From contig CALHGK010000014.1 in assembly GCA_938030095.1 (NCBI GenBank), positions 62,001 through 126,000 on the forward strand: a stretch of 64,000 nt of DNA, in the 5' to 3' direction. Both the position numbers and the translations under genes were made by a program. The DNA comes from an uncultured Candidatus Saccharibacteria bacterium. GTDB taxonomy: Bacteria; Patescibacteriota; Saccharimonadia; Saccharimonadales; Saccharimonadaceae. The notes under the pieces are model-generated. The model made no database searches. It was not told the origin of the DNA and was given only the letters and a program-made list of their open reading frames with translations. Shown in pieces: positions 25,444 through 34,855 of the stretch (the stretch's first letter is position 1; each line of letters starts with the position of its first letter).

Positions 25444-26949
25444 ATGGATATCTCACCCGTTCCGACATCTGTGCTGGGAGAGCACCCGCCCCAGCGGCCC
25501 GCCAAGCGGCGGCGCAATAAGCTCACGCTGTGGGTGATGCTTGCAGCGGCCATTACTGTAGTGCTCTCGGCTATTGCTGCAGCGGTGACTCTTCTCTCCG
25601 CACCACAGCGCATGCAGGCAGCAGCAGTGTCGGCCACGCCATCGCGCACCGATGTATTTCTGGCCAATGGCTATGGAGCAGGTCAGCGCGCAATGCGATT
25701 TGCGACGGGGCAGGGCGGCTTGAGCTTCTTGGGTGGCACAGCCGACCACTCGCGGCTCGCCATTGCCGGGCAGGGCGCGCAAGATGCCGCACCAGTGCTC
25801 CGGATTTGGGATACTGGGCGCAAGCAGGCAGTCGCTACGTGGCCAGCCAGTACCTGTAGCAGCGTCACACCACGTGGAGTGGTGTATTGCGCCAGCCAAC
25901 AGCGGGGGCGCTCGGTCATTACGGCGGTAGAGCTTGCTACCGCCAAGGTTCTCTATGCTACCCCTGTAGCCACCCAGCCGAGCACGCTTACATATTACGG
26001 CACAGATAGCCAACAGCAAGACATTATTGGCGAGAGCGCCACCGCCACCTTCTACGCCGCCGCAGGGAATCTGCGCACTATCACTAGTGGCGATTTTCAG
26101 AACCCCACCGCCACCTGCACGATAGCGGGCGGGAGCAAGCTCATCTGCCGCCGCAATACCGAGAAAGACCACGGCGCCAAGCCATCCCAGAAGTCACCTA
26201 GCAAGCGTGCTACCTCACGTACCACCACCGGTGTCGTCATTACGAATGAGCGCCAGGCGAGCACCGCAGACCAATCGATGACCACCATCACCGTGTACGA
26301 TATCGCCAGCGGCACGCGCGAAGTGCAGCGCACAGCCAGCTCTAGCAACGTCACCTTGGCAAGCGATGGTTGGCTGGAGGGCACTGCTGGCAGTAACACC
26401 GTCCAATCAAGCGGGCAAGAGACCTTCGAGAGCTATGGCCTTGATGGCACGCCACGCGGCCGCAGCACTGTCAATAGCGCGTACAAGCTCAGCCCAGCCG
26501 CCAGCTCCTTCACCAACCCCGCTGGCACTACTGCGCCAACCTACCCTCGAGAGGCTCTCACCACAGATATGCCACGCGTTGTTGTGAATGGGCAGGGTAG
26601 GGAGTTCCTGCGCATTGCCAGCCAAAACACGCAAGACTTCGCCCTCAGCCAGGCCACCTACAGCCGCACCAGCGGTGGCACACTCACTCTAGTCGACGGC
26701 GGCAACATTGTCTCCGCCAGCCTGGATGGCTCACTCCTCCTCACCAGCAACCTCCACTCCGCTGGTATCCAAGCCAGCGGCAGTAAAGGTCTCAAGATCG
26801 TCAAAGTCGCTGATGGTACAACCCTCCTCACCATCAAAGGAACCGACATGCGTAGCCTCACTATTCGTAGCAATCTCATCGCTAGCACCGGCAAGGACGG
26901 CACACTTGTGGTGTATGTGCCAGGGCTCACCCACATTTCCTCTACATAG
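25444..26949 (+). CDS. membrane-anchored beta-propeller-like protein
   Basis: 501 aa. A basic stretch (PAKRRRNK) leads into one transmembrane helix (LTLWVMLAAAITVVLSAIAAAV, here in part) near residues 28-50. The outer 430 residues contain repeated units of the type GxxxLRIWDTGRKQAVATW and TTITVYDIASGTREV that resemble WD40/PQQ-type propeller blades, ending KDGTLVVYVPG. No catalytic motif is visible. ATG 25444 is chosen since upstream in-frame codons overlap the promoter region. Family not recognised with certainty. A bidirectional terminator follows. Confidence 0.75.
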   Translation: MDISPVPTSVLGEHPPQRPAKRRRNKLTLWVMLAAAITVVLSAIAAAVTLLSAPQRMQAAAVSATPSRTDVFLANGYGAGQRAMRFATGQGGLSFLGGTADHSRLAIAGQGAQDAAPVLRIWDTGRKQAVATWPASTCSSVTPRGVVYCASQQRGRSVITAVELATAKVLYATPVATQPSTLTYYGTDSQQQDIIGESATATFYAAAGNLRTITSGDFQNPTATCTIAGGSKLICRRNTEKDHGAKPSQKSPSKRATSRTTTGVVITNERQASTADQSMTTITVYDIASGTREVQRTASSSNVTLASDGWLEGTAGSNTVQSSGQETFESYGLDGTPRGRSTVNSAYKLSPAASSFTNPAGTTAPTYPREALTTDMPRVVVNGQGREFLRIASQNTQDFALSQATYSRTSGGTLTLVDGGNIVSASLDGSLLLTSNLHSAGIQASGSKGLKIVKVADGTTLLTIKGTDMRSLTIRSNLIASTGKDGTLVVYVPGLTHISST

Positions 26950-26961
26950 CCGCAGTTTATA

Positions 26962-26997
26962 GCAAAATAACCCGCCAATTGTGAGCGGGTTATTTAT
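26962..26997. terminator. bidirectional terminator
   Basis: AAATAACCCGC/GCGGGTTATTT stem between two convergent genes. Confidence 0.85.
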
Positions 26998-27017
26998 AAA
27001 AGTAGTAGAGCAGGATT

Positions 27018-27287
27018 CTACCGGCTTGCTGCGTGGTTAAGCACATAGGCACTGAGGCAGGCCAAGCCAACGCTGAGCATAACGATGGCGGTGTGCGGAT
27101 CGATGCTGTGCGAGATACTCAGTACCACTACGATAACGCTGAGCACCAGGCAGGCTGCGATGAGCAGGATGTCGAGCATTTGCTTGGGCGTCTTTTTGTG
27201 GGTGGTCGATACTGTTACCTTTGTTTTTGTAGTAGTTGTTGATGGCGCGGCTGCTTTGGCCGCTGCTTTGGTTGATTTTTTTGCCAT
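27018..27287 (-). CDS. small membrane protein, 89 aa
   Basis: A Lys/Ala/Thr-rich cytoplasmic N terminus of about 38 residues precedes two hydrophobic helices (MLDILLIAACLVLSVIVVVL and AIVMLSVGLACLSAYVLN). The ATG at 27287 has a GGAGG 4 nt upstream; an in-frame start eight codons earlier overlaps this site. TACAAT lies about 40 nt upstream. Family not recognised. Confidence 0.7.
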   Translation of the reverse strand: MAKKSTKAAAKAAAPSTTTTKTKVTVSTTHKKTPKQMLDILLIAACLVLSVIVVVLSISHSIDPHTAIVMLSVGLACLSAYVLNHAASR

Positions 27288-27465
27288 ATGGCCTCCTTTG
27301 TTTTCTGGCACTATTGTAGCACATTGTAGAGAAAAATGGGCGAATAAATTATTGCTAGGATTATAAGAAGTGACTAACAGCGAGCGCGGCTATCTCGCCC
27401 AACACTCCATTGCCATCGCCTAGGCAATCCGCTATAATACACACAAAGCATAAGGGGGATAACCA

Positions 27466-29529
27466 ATGGGGGTGCAACAAATCAGCCGGTTTTGGCACCG
27501 GCGCTTGTGCGAGGCAAGTATGCTCTATGCCGTCATCATCGTGGCGCTGTGGGCATGGCGGCACTTTGGCGGGGTAGATCAATACAACCTCGTGCTTGGC
27601 ATGCCACTCATTGCCGTCATCTTGGCCGGTATAACAGGGGTTGTGGCAGCGGTGCTTCACATCTGGCCACCGCAGCAGCGGCTTGGTCAGGCGAGTCTGG
27701 TGGTATATCTCTGCGCCGTGGCTACAACCGGCGCGCTCATTATTGGTACTGGTGGGCTTAGCTCACCCTTTATTGCAGCCTGGCTCTTAGTAGCGGTTTT
27801 TGCAATGTTTTTTGGCTGGGTAGGGCTAGCGCTCGTCTTGCTACTAGTCAATGCCTATCTCAGTTGGGGAGTGCTGGCGGGGCACATTACAAGTACGATG
27901 ATCCCCAGCGCTATGCTGACGGGCGAGCTACCCATCTTGGTGGGGTGCTTGCTCTGGGGGCCGGATGATCGCGCTGCCGAGGCCCGCACCACCTCATACC
28001 GCGAGCTTGCCGCCACGCTCAGCCGGGTAGCAGGCAAGTCGGATATCGTGCTCAATGCAATTGGCGATGGTGTGATGGCGCTGGACGCAGATGGGATGAT
28101 TGAACTTATCAATCCAGCAGCCCAACGTCTTGTGGGCTGGGGTGACGAAGATGCTCTGGGCCTCAGCTACCAATCCGTCCTCAAGCTTATCGACGCCAAG
28201 AATGACCCCATTACCAATGATACCGACCCTATCGCTGCTGTCCTAGCGGACAACCAGCCCCTCACCACCGACCGCCTACGCCTCGTGACGAGCTCTGGCA
28301 AGACGCCGATCATCTCACTCGTCATCTCGCCCGTCAGCAGTGAGCCGGGCAGTGGGGTTATCGTTGTCTTTCGTGATGTGACGAAGGAAAAGGCCGAGGA
28401 ACGCCAAAAAGCCGAGTTTATCAGCACCGCCAGCCACGAGATGCGTACCCCTGTGGCATCGATCGAGGGCTACCTCGGCCTCACACTCAACCCCGCCACT
28501 GCCACCATCGACCAGCGTGCCCGTGATTTCATCACCAAGGCCCACCGCTCGGCTGAGCACCTTGGCCGGCTCTTTCAAGACCTGCTAGATGTAAGCAAAG
28601 CTGACGATGGCCGCCTGCAGAGCAACCCTGAAGCTATCGATCTTATCCCCTTTGTCAGCGACATTGTGGAGGGGCTGCGCCACAAGGCCGAGGACAAAAA
28701 GCTCCAGCTTATCTTCAAGCCACGCCCTGGCACAACTGGTGGCGAGCATAGCGCTACCTTTACGAGCCGGACGCTTAGTCCTGCCTTTTATGTCTCTGTC
28801 GACCCAGACCAGCTGCGTGAGGTGCTTGATAATCTGGTGGAGAATGCCATCAAATACACCCCCAGCGGGCATATTGCGGTGGATGTGACCGGTGGTAGTG
28901 GGCGCGTGACGATCGCCATTGCCGACACTGGCATTGGCATACCGGTGGAAGATCAGTCGCACCTCTTCCAAAAGTTCTATCGGGTGGATAATTCGGACAC
29001 GCGCGAAATTGGCGGCACTGGCCTAGGGCTCTATCTTAGTCGCCGCCTTACAGAGGTAATGGGCGGCCGCTTGTGGGTAGAGAGTGCGTACCGGCAGGGA
29101 AGTACCTTCTTCCTTGAGCTCCCACGCCTGAGTGAGCACGATGCCCAAACCGCCCTCGCTGCCAAAGCTAAAGAGACAGCACAAGCCGCCAAGGCAGCTC
29201 CACCTCGCCCAGTGCCGGCTTTTGCCACAGCCACACTCCAGAGCCAAGGCTTTTTGCCACAGCCACGCTCAGCTACTCGCACCCAGCGCCCAGCCCAAAA
29301 GAACAGCCGCACAGCCACGCCACCCACAGCAAAAAACGTCCAATCTACCACAGTTACCGTTGCCCAGGCTGCTCCTTCCACTCCCTCAAGCGCCACACCA
29401 CCATCTGCGCCAAGTACGTCGCCCACGGCGCATATCATTGCCACCAGCCAGCCCCGGCGCAGCCCCACTCGCGTCCGCGATGTCCTCACCACGCCGCGCT
29501 CTGCTGCACCACCACGGGCGGTGCGGTAG
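27466..29529 (+). CDS. membrane sensor histidine kinase with Pro/Ala tail
   Basis: 687 aa. Residues 20-165 hold about five hydrophobic helices, then a PAS domain (about 190-305, NAIGDGVMALDADGMIELIN), HisKA with His324 in STASHEMRTPVAS, and HATPase with NLVENAIKYT, DTGIGIP, FQKFYR and GTGLGLYLSRR. The core ends near 555; a 130-residue Ala/Pro/Thr-rich tail follows. This WalK/PhoR-like architecture senses envelope state. TATAAT is about 30 nt upstream and an AAGGGGG ribosome site precedes the ATG. The response regulator at 30448 also carries a Pro/Ala tail and may be the partner. Confidence 0.93.
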   Translation: MGVQQISRFWHRRLCEASMLYAVIIVALWAWRHFGGVDQYNLVLGMPLIAVILAGITGVVAAVLHIWPPQQRLGQASLVVYLCAVATTGALIIGTGGLSSPFIAAWLLVAVFAMFFGWVGLALVLLLVNAYLSWGVLAGHITSTMIPSAMLTGELPILVGCLLWGPDDRAAEARTTSYRELAATLSRVAGKSDIVLNAIGDGVMALDADGMIELINPAAQRLVGWGDEDALGLSYQSVLKLIDAKNDPITNDTDPIAAVLADNQPLTTDRLRLVTSSGKTPIISLVISPVSSEPGSGVIVVFRDVTKEKAEERQKAEFISTASHEMRTPVASIEGYLGLTLNPATATIDQRARDFITKAHRSAEHLGRLFQDLLDVSKADDGRLQSNPEAIDLIPFVSDIVEGLRHKAEDKKLQLIFKPRPGTTGGEHSATFTSRTLSPAFYVSVDPDQLREVLDNLVENAIKYTPSGHIAVDVTGGSGRVTIAIADTGIGIPVEDQSHLFQKFYRVDNSDTREIGGTGLGLYLSRRLTEVMGGRLWVESAYRQGSTFFLELPRLSEHDAQTALAAKAKETAQAAKAAPPRPVPAFATATLQSQGFLPQPRSATRTQRPAQKNSRTATPPTAKNVQSTTVTVAQAAPSTPSSATPPSAPSTSPTAHIIATSQPRRSPTRVRDVLTTPRSAAPPRAVR

Positions 29530-29555
29530 CTTGCGTGTCTCTCTCCAAAATAATA

Positions 29556-29592
29556 CTGAGACCGATATTCTCCATAATACCGACCTCTTTTG
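29556..29592 (-). repeat. dispersed element, partial copy 4
   Basis: Only the second hairpin is clear: AAGAGGTCGGTATT, loop, AATATCGGTC on the minus strand. The stem differs from copies 1-3 at paired positions. Located between convergent genes, where it may terminate transcription. Confidence 0.5.
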
Positions 29593-29679
29593 TATCAATG
29601 TCGTCGTACTCTTGCTGCGGCAAAGAAGTGAGCAGAGAAGGGAAGAGCTACAAGGGTAATGACATCGGTCGCGACACAC

Positions 29680-30135
29680 TTACGACTGAGTCTTCTTGCG
29701 CCGAGACTTGCTGTGCTCCACCCAACAGTCGAACAGATACACCCCAGCAGCGCCAAGGAGTGTTGCTTCAGTGCCACGCGCTACCCACTGCATTGCTGTT
29801 TCTTCCATCTGGCGCCCTTCAAGCGCAACGATGTTTGGGAACCCCTTGGCAGCAGCAATCTTCTCATCCGTCGTCATAACATGCTCAGCAACTGGGTTGA
29901 GCAGATTGACCACCGGCTCTGTCTCGCCACTTTCGTGGTAGAAACTAATACCCGCCCCAGCTGTCAGGGTTGCGCCAACGGCAGCTAGCATCCCCAGCAC
30001 ACGCGCCGCTCGCCAGCGCCGCGAGGATTGCTCGGGCGATTGTGCTTCCTCGATAAAGCGCTCGACTCGGCTTGGCTTCTCGCTTTTGCGTTGGGCTCGG
30101 GCTCCGGCATGTCGCATTTGTTGTGTTATTGTCAT
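29680..30135 (-). CDS. hypothetical membrane protein, 151 aa
   Basis: Family not recognised. Basic polar N terminus (about 45 residues), one clear transmembrane helix (VLGMLAAVGATLTAGAGISF), an outer segment with acidic residues, and a second weaker hydrophobic segment (TEATLLGAAGVYLFDCWV) before a basic tail (SKSRRKKTQS). The SD GAGGAAG is well placed. Lies between the second histidine kinase and the second response regulator on the opposite strand. Confidence 0.65.
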   Translation of the reverse strand: MTITQQMRHAGARAQRKSEKPSRVERFIEEAQSPEQSSRRWRAARVLGMLAAVGATLTAGAGISFYHESGETEPVVNLLNPVAEHVMTTDEKIAAAKGFPNIVALEGRQMEETAMQWVARGTEATLLGAAGVYLFDCWVEHSKSRRKKTQS

Positions 30136-30447
30136 AGTTCATCTTCCTCTGTTAGAGACAATATAATACCACGGCATGGATTTATAGTCAATAGTTACAC
30201 ATCTACGCCCAAAACCTCCAAACCTCTCATACTTATAGCTACGCTCACAGTATCCATGCCGAAGATATACACAGAGCGCTCCCGCTTCCTGCATCGCTGG
30301 CCTTCAGATACGTTCTTCCAATCTCTCTATGCAAATCCAATTGTGCGCCCACACCACCACTGAGGCGGCTCTTTCTATCAATTCCTCTCAAAAAAACCAC
30401 AAGCACTATGGTATTTTCGCTGACAATTGCGTACAATAGAGGGTGAT

Positions 30448-32016
30448 ATGACAAAGGTTAAGATTCTGCTTGTCGAAGACGACAAAAGCCTGCGCGAAAT
30501 ATACGGAGTACGCCTGTTGGCCGAGGGGTATGACATCGTGTCGGCCGGCGATGGGGAAGAAGCACTCGCCATGGCTATCAAAGAACGTCCACAGCTCATC
30601 ATCAGCGATGTGATGATGCCCAAGATTAGTGGCTTCGACATGCTCGATATCTTGCGCAGCACCACCGAGACGCGTGGCATCAAGGTGATTATCATGACAG
30701 CACTCTCGAGCCAAGACCAGCGCATGCGCGGCGAGGCACTGGGAGCAGACCGCTACCTCGTCAAATCGCAGGTTGGCATTGAAGATGTAGTGCGTGCTGT
30801 GCACGACGTCCTTGGCGATACAGGGGTGAGCCACCGGCCAGCAGCACATACCACTCCTGAACCTCAGCCAAGCGCACCAGCCAACCCAGTGCCACTAGCC
30901 AGTCAGCCCCAGCCTACCACACTGCCACAACCCACAGCGCCATTCTCTACACCACGGCCGGCCAGCCTGGGTGAGCGAGTGATCCACCCGCTGCAGTCTT
31001 CTATGCCGAGGCCAGATTATGCCAGCTTAATAGATAACGAGCTCGATGCCGCCAATGGTGCTCCACAGCCCGCCACGCCCACACCACCGGCCGGGCCCAC
31101 CACGCCACAGCCATTTACCTTGCCGCCAGCCGAAGAGGCACCAGAGGCCGAGATTGTCACGCATCATGATGAGCACCCAGCCCCTGCTAGTAGCGCGCCA
31201 AGCCCAGCCGAAGCTCCGCACCCACACACACCGCCAGCCAGCGATGCGCCCACCGCTCAGCCACCGCTCATCAACGATATTATTGCGCCGCATAGCACAG
31301 CGCCATCAGGTATTCCAGATGTACACCACCACATTGTGGCGAGCCAGCCTGCTCACTACACCCACACTCCAGCCGACGACGAAGCCGAGCTAGCCGAAGC
31401 TCTCCGCACAAGCACGCAGCAGGCCGATGATGAGGCAGACACCGATGCAGCTGCCTACCAGCCAAGCCAAAACCAGCTCGTGACGGACGCCGTAGCCAAC
31501 CTCACCGAGCAGATGGATACCATTCCTACTCCAGCTCCGGTCGAACCACTAGCGCCAGCCACCACAGCATACGACGCACCAGTGCCAAACCATCCAGCAC
31601 CAGCAACCTCAGCGCAGCCACCAGCTACTCACCACGAGGATCACGAGGATTCACCAGCTCATCCTGCTCCTGATAGTGCAGCCATTGCGCCGCACAGCCC
31701 ACAGGCCATTACTGCAGACCCGTCTGATGCACTAGCCGCGGCGTTGCTTCAGGGCAGTGTAGCCGCTCATCCGTCGGTCTCCCCAGTCGATCATCCACTC
31801 TACGATGCCATCCGCCCAGCTCCCGTCGCTGCAGCGCATTCTGCTCCAACACAGGCCACCACTGTAGCACCTCAGCCATCAGCCATTCATCATGCAGCAT
31901 CAGTGCCTCAGCCAGCAGCCGTGCCTTCGCGCCCAGCGCCGGCCATACAGCACAGCCACGACAACCTCAGTTTCGAAGAGACTGAGCGGGCAGCACCATC
32001 AACTGGGTCGCACTAA
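30448..32016 (+). CDS. response regulator with long Pro/Ala-rich tail
   Basis: 522 aa. The receiver domain (1-125) has LLVEDDKS, phosphoacceptor Asp in LIISDVMMPKISG, Thr in IIMTALSS and Lys in RYLVKSQ. The remaining 390 residues are rich in Pro, Ala, Gln, His and Thr with no recognisable output domain. Such a tail is unusual for a response regulator and matches the tails on the kinase at 27466, the sortase and the 15665 protein. TACAAT lies 10 nt before the ATG, so the 5' leader is very short. Confidence 0.88.
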   Translation: MTKVKILLVEDDKSLREIYGVRLLAEGYDIVSAGDGEEALAMAIKERPQLIISDVMMPKISGFDMLDILRSTTETRGIKVIIMTALSSQDQRMRGEALGADRYLVKSQVGIEDVVRAVHDVLGDTGVSHRPAAHTTPEPQPSAPANPVPLASQPQPTTLPQPTAPFSTPRPASLGERVIHPLQSSMPRPDYASLIDNELDAANGAPQPATPTPPAGPTTPQPFTLPPAEEAPEAEIVTHHDEHPAPASSAPSPAEAPHPHTPPASDAPTAQPPLINDIIAPHSTAPSGIPDVHHHIVASQPAHYTHTPADDEAELAEALRTSTQQADDEADTDAAAYQPSQNQLVTDAVANLTEQMDTIPTPAPVEPLAPATTAYDAPVPNHPAPATSAQPPATHHEDHEDSPAHPAPDSAAIAPHSPQAITADPSDALAAALLQGSVAAHPSVSPVDHPLYDAIRPAPVAAAHSAPTQATTVAPQPSAIHHAASVPQPAAVPSRPAPAIQHSHDNLSFEETERAAPSTGSH

Positions 32017-32078
32017 AAAGCGTATCTATATCGCTCCACACGTGCTATACTAGGTAATCATCATGCATGGAGCCTGTT

Positions 32079-32345
32079 ATGCCCGATCGATCACCATTCG
32101 ACTACCCATTCCATGAACAACCTACCGATGACCCTGTCACTGGCCCTGCTGCGCGATGCAACGATCCACTACAAGCTGATAGCCGCCAGCGTCCATCGCT
32201 TGAGTATCCACTTGATGTGCCAGAGGTCAAACCTAGCTGGTTCTTCACGCGCATTTGTGCCATTGGCCAGGTTGCTCTTCGCGGCGCGCGGAGCGTTGTC
32301 TCGGCAGCTACTCGGCCGTGGTCGCGTCACACTCATCAGCATTAA
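32079..32345 (+). CDS. hypothetical protein, 88 aa
   Basis: Polar N-terminal 55 residues (Asp/Pro-rich) and a C-terminal segment with alternating basic and hydrophobic residues (FFTRICAIGQVALRGARSVVSAATRPW) that could bind the membrane surface. Start uncertain: ATG 32067 lies nearer the TATACT at about 32046-32051; ATG 32079 has a GGAG 6 nt upstream. Family not recognised. Confidence 0.45.
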   Translation: MPDRSPFDYPFHEQPTDDPVTGPAARCNDPLQADSRQRPSLEYPLDVPEVKPSWFFTRICAIGQVALRGARSVVSAATRPWSRHTHQH

Positions 32346-32410
32346 TTGAGAGAGTTAGCGGCACAGAGCCGAGCCTTCGGCCAGCACGTCCTGGGTGATA
32401 TAATAGAGGT

Positions 32411-33094
32411 ATGTCGATTACTCGCCTCAACAAACACATTGCTCTTGTGCTGGGCCTGTCGCGCCGCCAAGCGGACGACCTAATCGCCGCTGGAGACGTC
32501 GTGGTTGATGGCGAGGTGGCTGTGCTGGGCGCCCGCCTCCAGCCAGGTAGTCATGTGACGGTACAGGGCACGCCACTACCCGAGCAGGTTACTTACCGTA
32601 CTATTATGCTCAACAAGCCAGTCGGCTACGTCTGCTCGCGCAAGCAACAGGGGTCGCAGCCGACCATCTATAGCCTTCTGCCAGCAGAGTTGCATGCTCT
32701 TAAGCCCGTCGGCCGGCTCGATGCCGATAGCTCCGGCTTGCTCTTACTCAGCAACAACGGCGACTTTGCTTACCGCATGACCCATCCGCAGTTTGCCAAG
32801 GTCAAAGAATACCGCGTCCGGCTCGACCACCCGCTTGAGCCTCTCCACCAGCAGATGATCAGCGACTACGGCATCCAGCTGGCCGATGGTACCAGTCGGC
32901 TCATCCTCACGCGTCTTCGGCCCAATAGCCGCACCGAGTGGCACATTAGCATGAGTGAGGGCCGCAACCGCCAGATCCGCCGTACCTTCGCCGCCCTAGG
33001 CTACACCGTGGTGCGCCTGCACCGTACACACTTTGGCAGCTATAGCCTGGGCAAATTACCGCGAGGTAAGTGGCAGGACGTAGCTGAGCAGTAG
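32411..33094 (+). CDS. pseudouridine synthase, RsuA/RluB family
   Basis: 227 aa. An N-terminal S4 RNA-binding domain (LNKHIALVLGLSRRQADDLI) is followed by the synthase domain with MLNKPVGYVCS and the catalytic Asp in GRLDADSSGLLLLSNNG; SEGRNRQIRR is the conserved motif near the C terminus. It isomerises a uridine in rRNA; 16S (RsuA) or 23S (RluB/E/F) cannot be decided. TATAAT ends 6 nt before the ATG: leaderless. Confidence 0.93.
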   Translation: MSITRLNKHIALVLGLSRRQADDLIAAGDVVVDGEVAVLGARLQPGSHVTVQGTPLPEQVTYRTIMLNKPVGYVCSRKQQGSQPTIYSLLPAELHALKPVGRLDADSSGLLLLSNNGDFAYRMTHPQFAKVKEYRVRLDHPLEPLHQQMISDYGIQLADGTSRLILTRLRPNSRTEWHISMSEGRNRQIRRTFAALGYTVVRLHRTHFGSYSLGKLPRGKWQDVAEQ

Positions 33095-33141
33095 GGTACT
33101 GCAAATCCACTCGCGCGCTTTCATGATATAATGAGAGCATT

Positions 33142-34572
33142 ATGGCTACCAAACTTCCTACCGTTGCAATCATCGGGCGTGCCAATGCTGGCAAGAGCTC
33201 GCTGTTTAATCGTATGATGCGCTCGCAGCAGGCCATCGTGGCACGCGAGGCCGGTACGACGCGCGATCGGGTGGTGGGCAAGGCAGCCTACCATGGGCAT
33301 GAGTTTTGGCTTGTCGATACAGCCGGCCTCAAGCCAGCAGAAGATGAGTTCGAGGCAAGTATTCAAGAGCAAATTACCGATGCATCCGATGCGGCCGACG
33401 TCATCCTCGTGGTCGTAGATAGCACCGAATACCCCAGCGATGAAGACCGGCGCGTCGCCAAGACTGCCCTCAAGAGTCGCAAACCCGTCATTCTCATCGC
33501 CAACAAAACCGACCTGCGGGGCAGCTTGCCCACTAGTGAATTCCTCCGCCTTGGCATCAAGAGCATCATCCGCACCAGTGCCGAGCACAACAGTGGCATT
33601 AGCAATGCGCTGGATGAGATCTGTCAGCACATCCCAGAGAAGCGTCAAGCCGAGCCAAACGATGTACTCAAGATCGCTTTGATCGGCCGGCCAAACGTAG
33701 GCAAATCCAGCCTCTTCAACACACTAGCGGGCAAGCAGCAAGCCATTGTGGCTGGAGTAGCGGGTACCACACGCGATGTCAATCGCATCCGCCTGCGCTA
33801 CCAGGGGCAAGCCATCGAGCTGCTCGACACCGCCGGTATTCGCCGCCAAGGCAAGCAGGAGGTGGGCATCGAGAAGTTTAGCGTCTTGCGCACCCTGGCT
33901 GCCATTGAGGAGGCCGATATTTGCTTCCTCCTGATGGACGTGAATGAGCTCAACACCGCCCTGGACCAACGGCTTGCTGGCATCATTGCCGAGGCAGGCA
34001 AGGGCATGGCCATCGTCGTGAACAAGTGGGACGCCGTGGAGGGCAAAGATGCCTACACGCGCGATGCACTCGCCCCGCAGATCTCCGCCCAGTTCGACTT
34101 CACGCCGTGGGCACCGCTCATCTTCACCAGTGCCGTTACGGGCCAGAATGTGACAAAATTATTCGACCTTGCCCTTGGCATCGCTGCCCATCGCCAGCAA
34201 AAGACCACCACGCGCACCCTCAACGACCTCCTGCAGCGCTCTGTGCAGAAGCACCCACCAGCTGGTCTCAAGAATACCCACCCCAAGCTACGCTACATCG
34301 TCCAGACAGACACCAACCCGCCATGGTTTGTCATCTATGGCAGCAACCTCAAGTTCGTCCACTGGAGCTATAAGCGCTACCTCGAGCGGCGCATCCGCGA
34401 CACCTACGACTACACTGGTACTCCCATCAAACTCTCCTTCCGCGACGAGAAGCAACTCAAAGCCAACCGCGAGCGCGTCAAGCGTGGCCTCGAGCCTGTG
34501 ACGAAAGCATATAAGCAGCGCAAGAACGCCGAAGGGCAAGGCACACAGGGCCCAGGCAAGAGCCGCTTGTAG
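33142..34572 (+). CDS. der: ribosome biogenesis GTPase Der (EngA)
   Basis: 476 aa with the tandem G-domain architecture unique to Der. First domain: GRANAGKSS (G1), DTAG (G3), NKTD (G4). Second domain: GRPNVGKSS, DTAG, NKWD. A KH-like C-terminal domain follows (PPWFVIYGSNLKFVHWSYKR) and a basic tail. Needed for 50S subunit assembly. TATAAT ends 9 nt before the ATG. 47 nt after the pseudouridine synthase gene, so both serve the ribosome. Confidence 0.97.
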   Translation: MATKLPTVAIIGRANAGKSSLFNRMMRSQQAIVAREAGTTRDRVVGKAAYHGHEFWLVDTAGLKPAEDEFEASIQEQITDASDAADVILVVVDSTEYPSDEDRRVAKTALKSRKPVILIANKTDLRGSLPTSEFLRLGIKSIIRTSAEHNSGISNALDEICQHIPEKRQAEPNDVLKIALIGRPNVGKSSLFNTLAGKQQAIVAGVAGTTRDVNRIRLRYQGQAIELLDTAGIRRQGKQEVGIEKFSVLRTLAAIEEADICFLLMDVNELNTALDQRLAGIIAEAGKGMAIVVNKWDAVEGKDAYTRDALAPQISAQFDFTPWAPLIFTSAVTGQNVTKLFDLALGIAAHRQQKTTTRTLNDLLQRSVQKHPPAGLKNTHPKLRYIVQTDTNPPWFVIYGSNLKFVHWSYKRYLERRIRDTYDYTGTPIKLSFRDEKQLKANRERVKRGLEPVTKAYKQRKNAEGQGTQGPGKSRL

Positions 34573-34764
34573 GTGCTTTGCTGACGCTTGCAGGACAACT
34601 ATCTCAGATTATTTTATGGCATAATTAGTAGAATATATCTCGTTCTCTTCCTGTTGGTGCATAGCCCTGACCATGTTCGCCTATTTTCGAACAAAATCGT
34701 TGTAGAATAGACAGCACTTACCACTGTTATTTTACCGTATTATTGCAATATATCATAACAAGTA
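34573..34764. other. AT-rich intergenic region
   Basis: Between der and the TA-repeat promoter. No gene or terminator with a clear T run was seen. Confidence 0.4.
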
Positions 34765-34793
34765 TTGATATATATATATATATCAGCTACAAT
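34765..34793 (+). promoter_or_regulatory. TA-repeat promoter, spacer 17 nt (predicted on)
   Basis: TTGATA (34765-34770) and TACAAT (34788-34793) are exactly 17 nt apart, and 13 bases of the spacer are TA repeat. One unit more or less gives 19 or 15 nt. This is the layout of phase-variable fimbrial promoters in Haemophilus influenzae (hifA/hifB). Confidence 0.7.
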
Positions 34794-34801
34794 CAAATCG
34801 T

Positions 34802-34836
34802 CATGTTGGTTGAGCCCAAAAATCTTGGGCTCCCGG
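34802..34836 (+). promoter_or_regulatory. 5' UTR hairpin before the small secreted protein
   Basis: GAGCCCAA, loop AAATC, TTGGGCTC form a perfect stem about 10 nt before the AGAGGAGG ribosome site. It could stabilise the mRNA or affect initiation. Confidence 0.6.
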
Positions 34837-34855
34837 AATCCTAGAGGAGGATAAC

